Shown here: positions 1 to 9,665 of the stretch, in pieces
Layout: the number at the start of each line of letters is the position of its first letter
How positions within the stretch are numbered: the stretch's first letter is position 1
Origin: Chara braunii
Lineage: Eukaryota > Streptophyta > Charophyceae > Charales > Characeae
Length of the DNA: 25,475 nucleotides
Direction of reading: 5' to 3'
Assembly: GCA_003427395.1 (NCBI GenBank)
Contig: BFEA01000229.1
Coordinates: forward strand, 1,934,387 to 1,959,861
Translations under genes and position numbers: made by a program
The notes under the pieces: model-generated
What the model was told of the DNA's origin: nothing
Databases searched by the model: none
Seen by the model: only the letters and a program-made list of their open reading frames with translations

Positions 1-42
<42 letters not shown>
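1..42. repeat. (TC)21 microsatellite
   Basis: A pure TC dinucleotide run opens the window and probably continues beyond its left edge. Another GA/TC tract of the same type lies at 19183-19345. Confidence 0.98.
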
Positions 43-45
<3 letters not shown>

Positions 46-1590
46 TCTAAAAACAAAAACAGGAATGGATCTTCCCGCGAAAACTTCCCGCTTTCACGAG
101 AAGATCCAGTCCCGTTACGGTATAGACAATGGAAACGCGTGTGTGTGCGCGCGAGCGCGCGTGTTTCCGAAAACGAAAACGAGAGTGAATCTTCCACTAG
201 AACATGCAAAGATACACAAACTTGATTATTGTCTTTTGTGCATGTCGATAGTAACCGTTTTTTTTTCCCCCATGTATTTTAGAGTAAATCCAGTTTTTTT
301 GTCGTTGTTTTTTGCATTTTGTGTTTTTTTTTTTTTGTGTTCTTTATTCCGTGTTCTTCGCCAAGCACGTTTGGGAAGTTAGCACCCTATGGTTCGAGCC
401 TTAGCAAGGCTCGGCATACCGGTTGGCCGAGGCTCAGACTTGATAGTTGGGCCAAGTACTGGTGGTTCAAGACATTCTTCAGTGTTGGACAAGGTCTGCG
501 TAAACTACCTAGAACTGGATCTTGGGTAGCCGAAAACTTCTACCAACCACAAGTACACGGCCCCGACCTTGCAGTCCGAAATTTGTCACCCCAAGAAAAC
601 GAGGCCGAAACGTCAAACATTGGGCCCGCTGACGGTGCGAGTACCCTTACAAGGGTATCCGCCCTGGTTTTTGTCAGTGACAGGAAGAATAAGTTTGGTT
701 TAAAATATGAGTACACCGCGCAAGTCGTGGCTGTGTTGGGTGCCTAGAAGTCAGAGAGTGTGCGGGCGTGCAAGCGTGATATCTTTTCCTTATTGATGAT
801 TGTAAAGCCGGCGTGGATTGCCAGCCATTTTTTTTTTTATTTTTTTTTTATTTGATTAAACTAGGGCTAAACGATATTTTAGTGTGATTGGTACGCTTGA
901 CGTGACATGTGCGTACGCGCGGAGGACAATGTCGACGGCGAGCAATTAGGCAGGTGAGTTGTGTCGACTTGGCAGGTGAGTTGTTACGAACTTAGCAGAT
1001 GTCGACTTTCCATGACCACTGGTCGGCTGTCTGTGTTGATCAACAACCTCGTGGTGTCAGGCTTAGCGCACCGTATCGCAAAACGAGAGCCGTTAGAGTG
1101 ATAAAGGAGTCAAGCAGTACAGTGAAGAGAGGAGAGCAGTCGAAGACTCTCGCTCGCTTCGAGGTTGTGACAACTTTCCTCGAAGTGTTTACCTTCGTCT
1201 CAGTGGCTGGCCGCTCCCTGCTTTGAACCTTCTCACGTTCCCACAGAAGGCTTGTTCCCACATTCTGCAACTATCAGTAAGCAGTAGTAGGTGCGACAAC
1301 AAGCAACCTTCACATTCATCTTTCTGCCTTGCGACAGGTTTTGTCTCATTTTGCATATTGGGCCATGAAAAAAAAAAAAAAAAATTCACAAAACAAAAAG
1401 GCAGGGCCATGAGAAAGGCCAAAAAGAAAAAAGAAAAAAAATGTCAAAAAGTAAATAAATACTTAAAAAAAATAAATGAAAGGAAAAGAAAAACATTTGC
1501 ATAAAGAACATATTGTTTGGGCCTTGACACAAAACCAAGGCAGTTGCACCATGAACCACGTAGGGACATCGATCTGTAGGGCAAGCTGGT
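43..1590. other. Unassigned region, no recognisable gene
   Basis: I cannot assign a gene here. A plus-strand open frame reaches 747. Its first part is T-rich low complexity (about 260-345), and the part from about 376 to 747 has more normal composition but no motif I recognise. A 14-bp word (GGCAGGTGAGTTGT) is repeated at 949-962 and 971-984, a 22-bp period. A-rich runs lie at about 1367-1384 and 1426-1490. The overlapping short open frames on both strands do not look coding. Confidence 0.5.
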
Positions 1591-1599
1591 TGCTACTTC

Positions 1600-2760
1600 C
1601 GGATTGCTTGCGTCGAAAAGACTACAACCGGTGTCTTTGCACACCTGGCGAGGTCTTTAGCTTCTAGGTTGACTAGATCCATCAAGAGCTCACGCAAGGC
1701 CGAATGCTCCTTGAATTCTAGTCGAGAGACATAATCTTCAGGGGCCACTCCCATGACCACATCCTTACAAGACACATCAGTCAATCCCAGGTTTGGAGTA
1801 GTGAACAGACCAGTCAAATGCTGTTTCAAGGCCTGCATGGAAGTCTTGCACTTTTGGTCCTTGAACACCTCAAGTTTCGGCCTTTCTTTGAGCGCAGCGT
1901 GCTTATCCTAATACTGTGCTATGAGGAGGTCCTCAACAGTATGTACAAAGTGACTTTCAGCCACTCAGTCAGGTCGATTCTTTCATAACCTTTACTAACA
2001 GCTTGAAGTTCAATAAAACTTTGTACGGTGGGGTTAGTATTTGTGTCCGCCCTCAATACCTCCAAGTAAGTTGATCCAGGAGGTGATATCCCCCTTCCCG
2101 TCGTACTTGGACGGCAGCGTGGCCACCCTTTTGTCCACCATGGGACCGTTGTACCGTACACCAACAGGAACTGCGGTGTTTTGGGATGATGATCCTACAT
2201 TTGGGACTGGGATCAGTGCAGAACTCTTGGCGCTGCCGCTTGAAGAGCTGGCACCGGTTCCTGCACCAATCACAATTCCACTTGACCTTTGCATGAGGAT
2301 TGTGTTAGGGGAGAGGATTGAGACTGCAGCAAGACGAGGAGGACGAGGGATGGTCAATTGTACATGCTTGAGATCTGCAACCTCAGCCTACAGCTCTTAG
2401 TTTCGTTGTTCTAGAGCTATCACGCATGACTCAAGGCAGAATCCGCAGTTGGACCAAGGTTGCTACGACAATGACTATCTTTTCTCCAAACCGGGTATCT
2501 TCGGTTTCTGGAACTGTCAAACGAGTTCCTTGACCAGCAATTATTGTTGATCTAGCAGTTGCACCTGCCTTCCTTTCTCTACGCAAAGCGTCCTCATAAA
2601 GTTTCTGAAAGAACGTTTTTTCTCGTTCGTCCGCTGCGTCCAGCGTGACCTGCCATTGTGCAAATGAGATGTCTGCCATGCCGGAGGATGGGGCATCCGT
2701 AGAACTCTCAAGAGGGTTCCCCTCTTTGTTCTCGTTTCGACAAACGCTCCTCTTACCCAT
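1600..2760 (-). pseudogene. gag: Decayed LTR-retrotransposon gag-like gene, N-terminal part, frameshifted
   Basis: Reading on the minus strand from a possible ATG at 2760, gag-like protein is spread over at least three frames. The first piece (2760-2431) has a charged segment with ADEREKTFFQKLYEDALRRE. The second (2357-2034) has a low-complexity serine/alanine linker and then LPSKYDGKGDITSWI, which fits the start of a retrotransposon gag domain (a small folded block beginning with a 'P.kf.G...v..Wl' pattern). The frame then changes and continues with VQSFIELQAV and GYERIDLTEWLKV (2164-1919). After another change it continues with MQALKQHLTGLF and an EAKDLAR stretch (1868-1593). No zinc knuckle, protease or reverse transcriptase follows, so the gene is truncated and inactive. 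A tRNA-type primer binding site on the same strand at 4125-4136 supports the LTR-element assignment. The family (Ty3 or another) is not settled. Confidence 0.65.
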
Positions 2761-4124
2761 CCTCGCACTCTAAAAAAGAATACCTTCTCTTTCCCCTCTC
2801 TCTCTTTCTGTGTTTGTGCACGTGTCTCAACATTGGACATAGATAGTTCATACAATAAGACAAAAATAAAAATAAATCACAAGAGCAGAAGGTAGAACTC
2901 CTTACCGGAGCGGCAATTCATTTGGACTTAGAGAATGACATCCACGCAGCATAATTAAATAAATAAATAAATAAATTCAAAGAGAGGTCTGACTAAACGA
3001 ATGGGTCCGATCAGATCAGACTGGAATCCCCTATTGTCTAAGTTGGACAAAAAAAAAACCCCTGAAACAATGGAGATTTTGAGGGTTGCAAACAGTCGCC
3101 GAACCAGACGCGGGGCAGTGTGTGAGAACATGCAGTAAGACCAGTCAAGATCCCGTTGAAAGGAATGTGCCTACTAGCCTTGTGTCCCCCAATTTCAACA
3201 CAGCAAACAAATGCAGCTGACGACAACAAATTTGGGGCCGAAGGGTCCTGTCCCATTGGGCCTCGTCCCACTGAGTCCCAAAAGGTCCCATGTAGGTCGT
3301 GAGCCAGGACCAATCACAAGGGTGTCCCAAGATGGCCCCAAACTGCCTCTACCATACTAAAAAGGGAAAAACAACTTTCAGCAAGAACAAACTCCTACAA
3401 CTATTCAGAAGTGAAAGACAGTGTAGTGTAGAAAGATATGTCATTGAGAACAAGCTACATCATCCATCCATCCATCAGGTGAGAAAGCAGTCCACATGCT
3501 CACACACACAACCAAGAACGGCGAGAAGAGGAAAAGAGCCCAGCACACCCCAACAGGCCATGAAGCACCAAACAACCACCCGTGGGCATACCCAAGTCAC
3601 ACAACACTTACCTGCGAAGCCCGACCTCCAAAGATGAAATAGCGACTCACCCCCCTCTCTCACAGGTCCTCCTGACCCCTAGCTACCACTACACGAAGTG
3701 TACTAGCTTGACTAAGAGGGCCTGCCTACACAACGTCGAATCCCCCGTCGATGTTGAAGACCAAAGTAGCGACTTGCAGCTCTTCGATGCAGATATGGCA
3801 GCTCCCAAACAAGTCTCCCCCTTGGAGGAAGCCCAAAAGTCACTTCAACATCTTCTTGAAGTCCAGATCCGAGGTGTGAGTACATCTCACTCTCTACTCC
3901 CTCTCGCTCATTTCAGCCAGCCTCTCTTATGTCTCTCCACCCCATACAATCACTCAAGCAACCCGGTCAGGTATGATGTCTATCCTACATGACCTAACCA
4001 GGTGGGGCAGCATCCACCTACCTCGCTGCCCCTCTTAACCCTAACTTCCAACCCTAATCCGAGATTAGCCTAAGTCGGAATCAGGGTAAGGGTAGTCCAA
4101 CACCTCTCGCCAGCTAGTAAGTCC
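2761..4124 (-). other. Probable 5' leader of the LTR retrotransposon
   Basis: This 1.36 kb stretch lies between the gag-like start and the primer binding site, so by position it is the untranslated leader of the minus-strand element. It has no long minus-strand reading frame. It holds a short (AAAT)n run at about 2956-2977 and, on the opposite strand, the exon-like segment at 3666-3875. It is long for a leader and may contain other insertions. Confidence 0.4.
3666..3875 (+). CDS. Exon-like open segment with coiled-coil character (partial, uncertain)
   Basis: The segment is 210 bp, exactly 70 codons without a stop. It is preceded by a pyrimidine tract ending in CACAG and followed by GTGAGT, so both edges look like splice sites in phase 0. 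The encoded peptide ends with an acidic, heptad-like part containing DLQLFDADMAAPKQVS and LEEAQKSLQHLLEVQI, which could form a coiled coil. It lies antisense to the retrotransposon leader, so it could be a captured exon, part of another element, or chance. I do not recognise a family and see no partner exon. Confidence 0.25.
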
Positions 4125-4136
4125 GCTCCGATACCA
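4125..4136 (-). promoter_or_regulatory. Retrotransposon primer binding site (tRNA-iMet type)
   Basis: On the minus strand this reads TGGTATCGGAGC, one mismatch from TGGTATCAGAGC, the usual plant LTR-element primer site complementary to the 3' end of initiator tRNA-Met. Two bases separate it from the inferred LTR edge (CA on the minus strand, TG at 4139-4140 on the plus strand), the normal spacing. It fixes the element's orientation and agrees with the gag-like remains downstream. Confidence 0.7.
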
Positions 4137-4138
4137 AA

Positions 4139-4235
4139 TGTTACGATCCTGCCTATTTCCGAAGTGCAAATTCACAAGAAAAGACAATGCCACCCAATTG
4201 CGAAAGGAATTAAATCACTTGCAAAGAGAAGTCCA
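4139..4235 (-). mobile_element. Inner edge of a 5' LTR (outer end not located)
   Basis: The sequence beside the primer binding site begins TGTTACGATCC on the plus strand, so on the element's strand the LTR ends in ...AACA, as LTRs do. I could not find the matching outer end (CG/TAACA-like) in the following 2 kb, nor a second LTR on the left. Only the inner edge is supported, and the extent given stops at the AAG repeat. Confidence 0.45.
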
Positions 4236-4279
4236 AAGAAGAAGAAGAAGAAGAAGAAGAAGAAGAAGAAGAAGAAGAT
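4236..4279. repeat. (AAG)n trinucleotide repeat
   Basis: About fourteen AAG/AGA triplets in a row. The poly-Lys or poly-Arg frames crossing it are artefacts of the repeat. Confidence 0.95.
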
Positions 4280-5265
4280 GTACACCAGCAAGACCAATGA
4301 CAATCCCCCCTTCTCTCTCCACCTTCCTCCTTCTCCTTGTTGCCGCCAATCTTATTCTTCTCTCAAATAATATAATAACAATGAGTGATTGAACCAGAAT
4401 CAATATCCGAAGTTCCCTCTTACTGCCAACACGACCACAGGTCCACCATAGCCATAGCTTCCCCCTTCTTCCTCCTCTTGCATGCCAAGGCTATGGCGGA
4501 CTACTAAGGGTTCCGCCCTCCAGTGCAAAGGACAACACAAAGCAGCTATGGTCGCTGTTTATCAGGCTATGCCTGGCTCTGCCTCGAGCTTCCTTGGTGC
4601 GGCACTACCCCAACTGGGGCCGTCCAGATGCAGCGCCTATCAAGCTGATGAAGATGGTGTCCACCGTAGCCAGGTAGGTACCTCGCCACTCTCCTCCTTC
4701 GCCCCCTTCTTCCTCCTCCTCAGGCTGGGCTGCTCGCCATAGCCAGGCTGAGTGCCCAGCTGCTCTTCGCCCTCCCAGGCAGCGCTCTGAGTCCTGCTGC
4801 CCGCTCAGGCAGTATGTCGCCAAACCTTGCACACGGCAAATGAGGAGGAGATACTCGCTCCTCCAGAAGATATAGCGGCCTACTCGCCTCTTGGGCGGTG
4901 ACTTCCTAGGCCGCACAGCCTCCCAGCAACCGGTACCTCATCCCTTTCAGAGTGAAACATCATTGCAGGCTCTGATATCGTCCGTACAGGCCCGAGACTC
5001 AGGCTACTTGGTCTGGTACCGGCCTACCTCTTGCCTACCGCTACCGGGCCTCTAAAAATGCCAACTTTTTGTCTTCTTCTGCTTGGCCTCGAGTACCCGG
5101 CACTTCTACCACTACTTGAGTGGTACCGGCCTACCTGCTACTCAAGTGTTTTTCCCGCTGCTCTAAGTCTCGCGGGCCTACCCATGCCAGTACTTTTCCC
5201 GCTGCAACCGTGATGGTAAGTACAGACCCTGCAGGGCCTCCAAACGAACAAGTACCCTTGCAGGT

Positions 5266-5296
<31 letters not shown>

Positions 5297-5582
5297 AGGC
5301 CGACAAGCACTCAGACAGGCATGCAGACCTGCAGGCACGCGCACACACAGACTTGGAAAACACAGCAGAATGCGGGAATCTCAGCAAGGCATACATTCCA
5401 GCGGCAAATCCCAGAAATCAGCAGTGTTCTCAGTCCGTGTTTTGGCGGGTCATTACGAAATCTTTAATCAGCAATTGCCATTCTGCAAACCATTATGCAA
5501 AACTCAGAATAGCATATTGTTTCATTTTCTTCCCCTCCTCCCACTGAGGCCCTTTCGACCCTTTCTCTAAAATTCCCAAATT

Positions 5583-5584
<2 letters not shown>
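4280..5584. other. Pyrimidine- and GC-rich region, no recognisable gene
   Basis: I see no gene. The part from 4480 to 5220 is rich in short repeated words. The word TGGTACCGGCCTACCT occurs at 5014-5029 and again at 5121-5136, a 107-bp period, and related GGCCTACC words lie nearby. Part of this stretch may belong to the LTR that begins at 4139. A (CA)n run lies at 5276-5296. Confidence 0.5.
5276..5296. repeat. (CA)n microsatellite
   Basis: A 21-base CA run that makes the surrounding Thr/His open frame meaningless. Confidence 0.95.
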
Positions 5585-5621
<37 letters not shown>

Positions 5622-5780
5622 CCAAAGGGCCCAGTGCCCAAGGCTCCAATTATGGGTTTGATTCCAACACTTAACCACACGCCTCTTCCCATTAGGGCTG
5701 GAAGAGCCTCAGCCACTGCTCCCCTGGAGACAGCTTCCCTACATACCACGAATATAGTACAATCANGGGGNATTGATTGC
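5585..5780 (-). mobile_element. Retroposon 3' end with a 37-nt poly(A) tail
   Basis: An uninterrupted T37 run at 5585-5621 is, on the minus strand, a poly(A) tail. It directly follows a minus-strand segment ending in TTGGGCACTGGGCCC and TTTGG. Further upstream on that strand are a CCCATAATTG word and a GTGGCTGAGG-like word. The long pure tail suggests a fairly young insertion. The element's 5' end is not clear, two N bases interrupt it at 5766 and 5771, and I found no target-site duplication. The plus strand reads GGGTTTGATTCC (5650-5661), close to a Pol III B box, but no convincing A box precedes it. Confidence 0.5.
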
Positions 5781-6027
5781 TTCCCTAGTAAGGAAGGATT
5801 AACCCCGCAGTGTGCTGAACCAAACTCTGCCCTACTCGCCTCCTCAATTCTCGACTACACTCTGCTGCACAGTGAGGAGTAGGGGAAAAACAAATAAGGC
5901 AAAAGATTAGTAATATGGCAAACTGCGGAAGTTTAGCGATAGTTATGATGAACTTCCCCCACGATCCTAATTAGCCACTTACCTCACAAATGGGGAAGGC
6001 TCTGTTGCAGAAAATTCAAAACGAAAT
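5781..6027. other. No gene seen
   Basis: Short stretch of ordinary composition between the poly(A)-tailed segment and the minisatellite. Nothing recognisable on either strand. Confidence 0.5.
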
Positions 6028-6409
6028 ACCCGCATGGCAGGAGTGAAACAATCACATACCCAGCCCCGGTGCCTAACGTCACTGCACCTCCTGCCCTGCC
6101 ACCTATGTTTATAGCCAGAGGGTATATGCCCACCAGAGACCTGATGAATCAGAAACATAGTCGAATGGGAAAATAAAAAAAGTGTCAAATCACACAATAC
6201 CCCCGTGGCAGGGCTGAAAACAATCCCACAAACAGCTCCGGTGCCGATCCCCACGACACTGCCTGCCCTGCCAAGTGGCCAAAAGTGCGCTCAAGTAGGA
6301 AAAACTGAAAGAAAACAAATCACAGTACCCACGTGGCAGAGGGTCAGACCAATCACAAGAACAGCCCCCGTGCCAGCCCTCACAGCACCCCTTGCCCTGC
6401 CCCGTGACC
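6028..6409. repeat. Diverged tandem repeat, three copies
   Basis: Three related blocks start at about 6028, 6198 and 6327. Each opens with ACCC.C.TGGCAG, continues with an AATCAC/AATCCC stretch, then a CCGGTGCC/CCGTGCC word, and closes with TGCCCTGCC. Spacing is uneven (about 170 and 129 bp), so the unit is degenerate. The overlapping 225-aa open frame is probably a by-product of the repeats. Confidence 0.75.
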
Positions 6410-6463
6410 AAACCTGTGTTTACAGACACATAACAAAAGTAAATTCGCCAATCCCATGTGGCA

Positions 6464-6757
6464 GATTGCTGTTCAAACACATGAGCAGACCTTACCCACC
6501 CTGTAGCCACGTGGCCAGATTCAGATACGGTAGAGCTAGCCTATTACATGCAACCGCATCCGATCTTGACATTCTGGCATTCACCATCCCTTCCCTTGTG
6601 GCCAATTACTGTTCAAACTTCAAACACGTGAGCAAACCTCATCCACCCTGTAGCCACGAGGGCAGATTCAGATACGGCGGAGCTAGCCTATCACATGCAA
6701 CCGTATCCGAACTGGCAACCTGGCATTCACTATCCCACCCCTTCACGCCACCGTCCC
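6464..6757. repeat. 147-bp tandem duplication
   Basis: Two copies with a 147-bp period, anchored by CTGTAGCCAC at 6501 and 6648. Shared words include ACTGTTCAAAC or GCTGTTCAAAC, GATTCAGATACGG and GAGCTAGCCTAT. The second copy has a short extra piece (about 7 bp) after its TTCAAAC. The first copy contains a G-box-like CCACGTGG at about 6507-6514. Similar ACGTGGCA words occur in the preceding repeat. Confidence 0.85.
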
Positions 6758-7101
6758 ACTCCTTGTTCCCCCACAATATAACGAGCACACAGACAAGCAA
6801 CCCCCCATGCAATCAACCACTCGTTTTCCTGCCCCAGTCGCGTTGCCTGAAATGCATCAAAATACTCACTCACCGAAAGTAGGAAGAATTGTTGATACAG
6901 AATCCGCCCCCTCCCCTTCGACCCTTCATTTTCATGGTGCTTATATGGCTGTTCAGACTGGTGGTTGGACACTTGTGATGTGCTTTGGGCCCTGCACCCA
7001 TCTGTGATTAAACGAGAATGTTTTTCAGAAGAAAGGGGGAGAAAAAAAAGCTTCAGATTCTTCAGAACAGTTTATCTCACAGGATAGACAAAGGATTCTC
7101 A
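6758..7101. other. No gene seen; upstream flank of the U6-like sequence
   Basis: No coding sequence recognised. Just before the U6-like sequence there is a weak TATA-like TTTATC at 7071 (about -31). I see no match to the plant snRNA upstream element (RTCCCACATCG), so there is no good evidence for a functional snRNA promoter. Confidence 0.5.
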
Positions 7102-7200
7102 GTCCTTCGGGACATCCATTAAAATTGGAATGATACAGAGAAGTTTAGCATGGCCCCTGCACTTTCAAGGACGAGACGCATAAATATAGAAATGGTCCAT
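7102..7200 (+). ncRNA. U6: U6 spliceosomal snRNA-like sequence, probable retropseudogene
   Basis: Nearly the full length of U6 is present and collinear. The 5' stem-loop reads GTCC-TTCG-GGAC, each arm one base shorter than the usual plant form but still paired. Next come AAAATTGGAA.GATACAGAGAAG with an intact ACAGAGA box, TTAGCATGGCCCCTGC with the AGC triad, and ATAAAT.TAGAAATGGTCCA at the 3' end. The internal stem-loop has about four extra bases (ACTTT before CAAGGA), and several single changes are scattered through the copy. There is no T-run terminator after GGTCCA; an A-rich tract follows directly. U6 is the splicing catalytic-core RNA and is normally made by Pol III. The missing terminator, A-rich tail and lack of an upstream element make a reverse-transcribed copy more likely than a working gene. 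Confidence 0.85.
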
Positions 7201-7230
7201 CAAGAAGAAGAAAAAAGAAGAAAAAAAAAA
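7201..7230 (+). repeat. A-rich tail abutting the U6-like 3' end
   Basis: A purine tract of AAG and A runs begins immediately after the last U6-like base. It fits the 3' tail of a LINE-mobilised RNA copy. The flanks AAAGGATTCTCA (before U6) and AAAGGACTCCAT (after the tail) match at 8 of 12 positions, too weak to call a target-site duplication. Confidence 0.6.
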
Positions 7231-7620
7231 GGACTCCATAAGTGCTTGCTCTCTGTACGAGTTTTGAGAGGATTTACGACAAACATTATTTCTGGAGTGT
7301 CTGCGAGGGAGGGTTCTGCCAATTTGTTTTCAGACTTGGAGAGACCTGTCTGCCCATGATTGTCGATCGGATGTAAGCGTTGGGCACCGGGCCCAATGTG
7401 AAATAGTAACTTTTGCAAATTTGCAAAAATAAATAAATAAAAATTATGCCTAACTGCAGTCGGTATACATCAAAGCTCGATGTAGATCTTATCCTATCCC
7501 ACTGCAATTGGAATGACACCCATGGTTTACCTGCTGTAATATTGCCTCAGGAAGTGTGCCCATGGTTAACGATACCTCTTTCTCAATAAAACGACATTTT
7601 AATTTTGTTTTATTCTGTCA
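7231..7620. other. No gene; contains a copy of a GC-rich retroposon-end motif
   Basis: No gene recognised. TTGGGCACCGGGCCC at 7379-7393 matches 14 of 15 bases of the motif before the poly(A) tail at 5622-5641 (minus strand). It is preceded, as there, by a CCCAT.ATTG word. An (AAAT)n-like run follows at about 7427-7443. Confidence 0.5.
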
Positions 7621-8060
7621 GGGCAGGGCAGCCAACTGCCCATATGTCAGAGTGGAAGAAGATGTTAGCCAAAGAAGCAGACATTCCCTCCCTACCCATT
7701 TCATCAGCAAAATGACACAGGTGAACCTATTGCGGGGCCGGGGCGGAGGGGCGAGGGGGGAAGGGTTATCCTGCCCCAGCTGCTTGTACATATGTGAAAG
7801 TTGTCACACATTTCCTGTGTGTATATCACAGTCAAAATGTTGGAGGTCTCTAATTCTGTCAGACATATCAGACATTCCCTCGAAGTACATGTCACAAGAG
7901 AGAAGTGTCAGAGGCCAACCTACCGGTAGTAGAGGGGAAAGCTACCTGTAAATGTGTGAAGGATATCACACATTTTGTCCGTGGAGATGTTAATGTGAAC
8001 ATGTCAGCGGTCTGCAATTATGTCGTACGTATCAGATATTCCCTCTGCATACTGAGATAT
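7621..8060. repeat. Degenerate tandem repeat with about 162-bp period
   Basis: TGTGAAAGTTGTCACACATTT at 7793 and TGTGAAGGATATCACACATTT at 7955 anchor two units 162 bp apart. A third anchor, CATTCCCTC or TATTCCCTC, recurs at about 7682, 7872 and 8038. Each TGTGA...TCACA word is itself a short inverted repeat. No coding potential recognised. Confidence 0.7.
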
Positions 8061-8555
8061 AAGATCTTGTCATGAATAGAAAAAAAAAAGAAAAAAAAAA
8101 AAGAGAAAAGAAACAGCAGGTGATGCTCCACACCAATAGATTGGAGCCACAAGTTAGGCTGCTAGGGATGCATGCTCCTGTCATCGTCCCTAGATAGCTT
8201 GGCGGGTTTCTACGTCGATTAATAAATAAATAAATAGCAGGGAAAATGTCACAATCCAAGCTAAAACCTCAAGCCTCAACTAGCTGGGGGCTGGAAGCAG
8301 GGGGTTGGTGCAGAGCATCCAAAGTGGTGACGCCAGATTCCCCGTGTATAGTAAATCACTGTACTTCTCTTTCCCAACAGGTATGGGAAAAATCACATTT
8401 GCAAATTTTGCACGTTTCCTCTCTGCAGGACTCACAAAATACTTTCTGTTGTAAATAATGCAAATGAAGATTTCCTACTACAGCCATCTATGTCTCAACA
8501 GCTTGTGATCAATTGTTTGTTCATGACGAACTTCACGCTGTAAATAGAACTGCAA
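8061..8555. other. No gene seen
   Basis: A-rich run at about 8081-8110 and an (AAAT)n run at about 8220-8236. The rest is ordinary sequence without a recognised feature, ending at the left edge of the transposon candidate. Confidence 0.5.
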
Positions 8556-8558
8556 TGA

Positions 8559-8584
8559 GGGGCTCGTTAGACACTCCTTGGGGC
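8559..8584 (+). repeat. Left terminal inverted repeat
   Basis: Twenty bases identical to the inverted right end, then one T/C difference and GGGGC. Weaker similarity continues inward through shared CCT(T/C)GGGG words. Confidence 0.75.
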
Positions 8585-9101
8585 GTCCTCAGGGCCCAAG
8601 GAAGTTTCCTTTGGGGTTTTGAAGGAAATTCCCACCGTTGTTCCACCTATCCTTGGGGTGGTCTCCCGAGGATGATTACTTTCGGCCCCCGGCGGCTATT
8701 TTCATAATATTATAGTTGGCCGCGAGGGGGCAGTGCCTTGGTCAATTGGGTGATGTCCGTCTTGCTACGGTGTGGTCCAGCTGCCAAAGGCGGGAAATTT
8801 TGAAAGGCGCTGGCAACAGGGGAAAAAAAAAAACCTTAAAAGCAATGGACCTCCCCGTTCGAAAATCAAATTTCAAATTGGGTGCTGGACGTCACGACGG
8901 CGACGCGGGGCAGGTGGCGTCCATATCTGCGACGGTCGAAACAGGCATTTGCAGCGGCACAGTGGATCCCTCGTAACTCGTCATGAATTTATGAGCGTCC
9001 CTATGTGTTGAGTCGAGCACACGGGGGAACGTCGTCGGGGACTTGGCGTTGAGGTTACCGTGGTCGTGGCTAGTTGGTAGGCTGTTGTATTTTCGTGGTT
9101 C

Positions 9102-9665
9102 ATGAGCATTGCAACACATGTGCCGATGGAGGGCAGCAGCGACGACGGACGTGCGAAGTTGACGACAATCGAGAAGACGGCCGTGACGGTCGTGCTCTTT
9201 TGTTGTCAGCAGGAGAGGGAATTGGGCAGAATGAGAGCGCAGATCCTCGAGCGGAGGAGGAAGACGCTTCATCAAGTCCCGGTCGAAGGCCTGGATACCA
9301 TAGCCATCACCAAGGCTGTAGTTCAGGTTTGCTGCGCCATGGGTTGCAGTGTTCTTCCACGAGCGACGCGGAGGTGGTGGGTGAAGCGGAGGACGGGGGG
9401 GGCGTGGGAGGATCTCAAGCAATGCGATGATGCAACGGAGTACTTCTAGGAGAAGCTGCGTATGCCACCACGTGTCTTTCGGGCGATGGCGATTGCATCC
9501 AGTGTTGAGGAATGCCCGCGGAACGTGCTGCCGATTTTGATGCCGGCTACAGTCGTTGTCGATATCTCGTCTTCTCTGTTGGAGGTCTTCGATAGAAGTC
9601 GGCCATCAACAATAGAGGATGCACACGTGGAACAGGAGGACCACGACAAGCAAAATTATGACTAG
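9102..9665 (+). pseudogene. Harbinger-like transposase N-terminal fragment with in-frame stop
   Basis: One frame runs from 9102 to 9665 with a TAG at 9447-9449. Across the stop it reads RRWW.KRRTGGAWEDLKQ, CDDATEYF, stop, EKLRMPPRVFRAM. This fits the N-terminal region before the DDE core of plant and algal PIF/Harbinger transposases, where an aromatic-rich block is followed by 'F...lRMs...F..l'. After about 9510 the sequence no longer looks like transposase, and no DDE catalytic residues are visible. It lies within the inverted-repeat element, which agrees in type. The family call comes from a short pattern and memory, so moderate confidence only. Confidence 0.45.

Noticed and set aside
4020-4070. 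Telomere-like AACCCTAA words
   Set aside because: Only isolated single copies here and near 12667 and 12785, not tandem telomeric arrays.
6205-6882. 225-codon plus-strand open frame
   Set aside because: It runs through two tandem-repeat arrays, composition is biased, and no conserved domain is recognisable.
8892-9422. 176-codon minus-strand open frame
   Set aside because: It is antisense to the better supported transposase-like frame, proline/histidine-rich, and without motifs.
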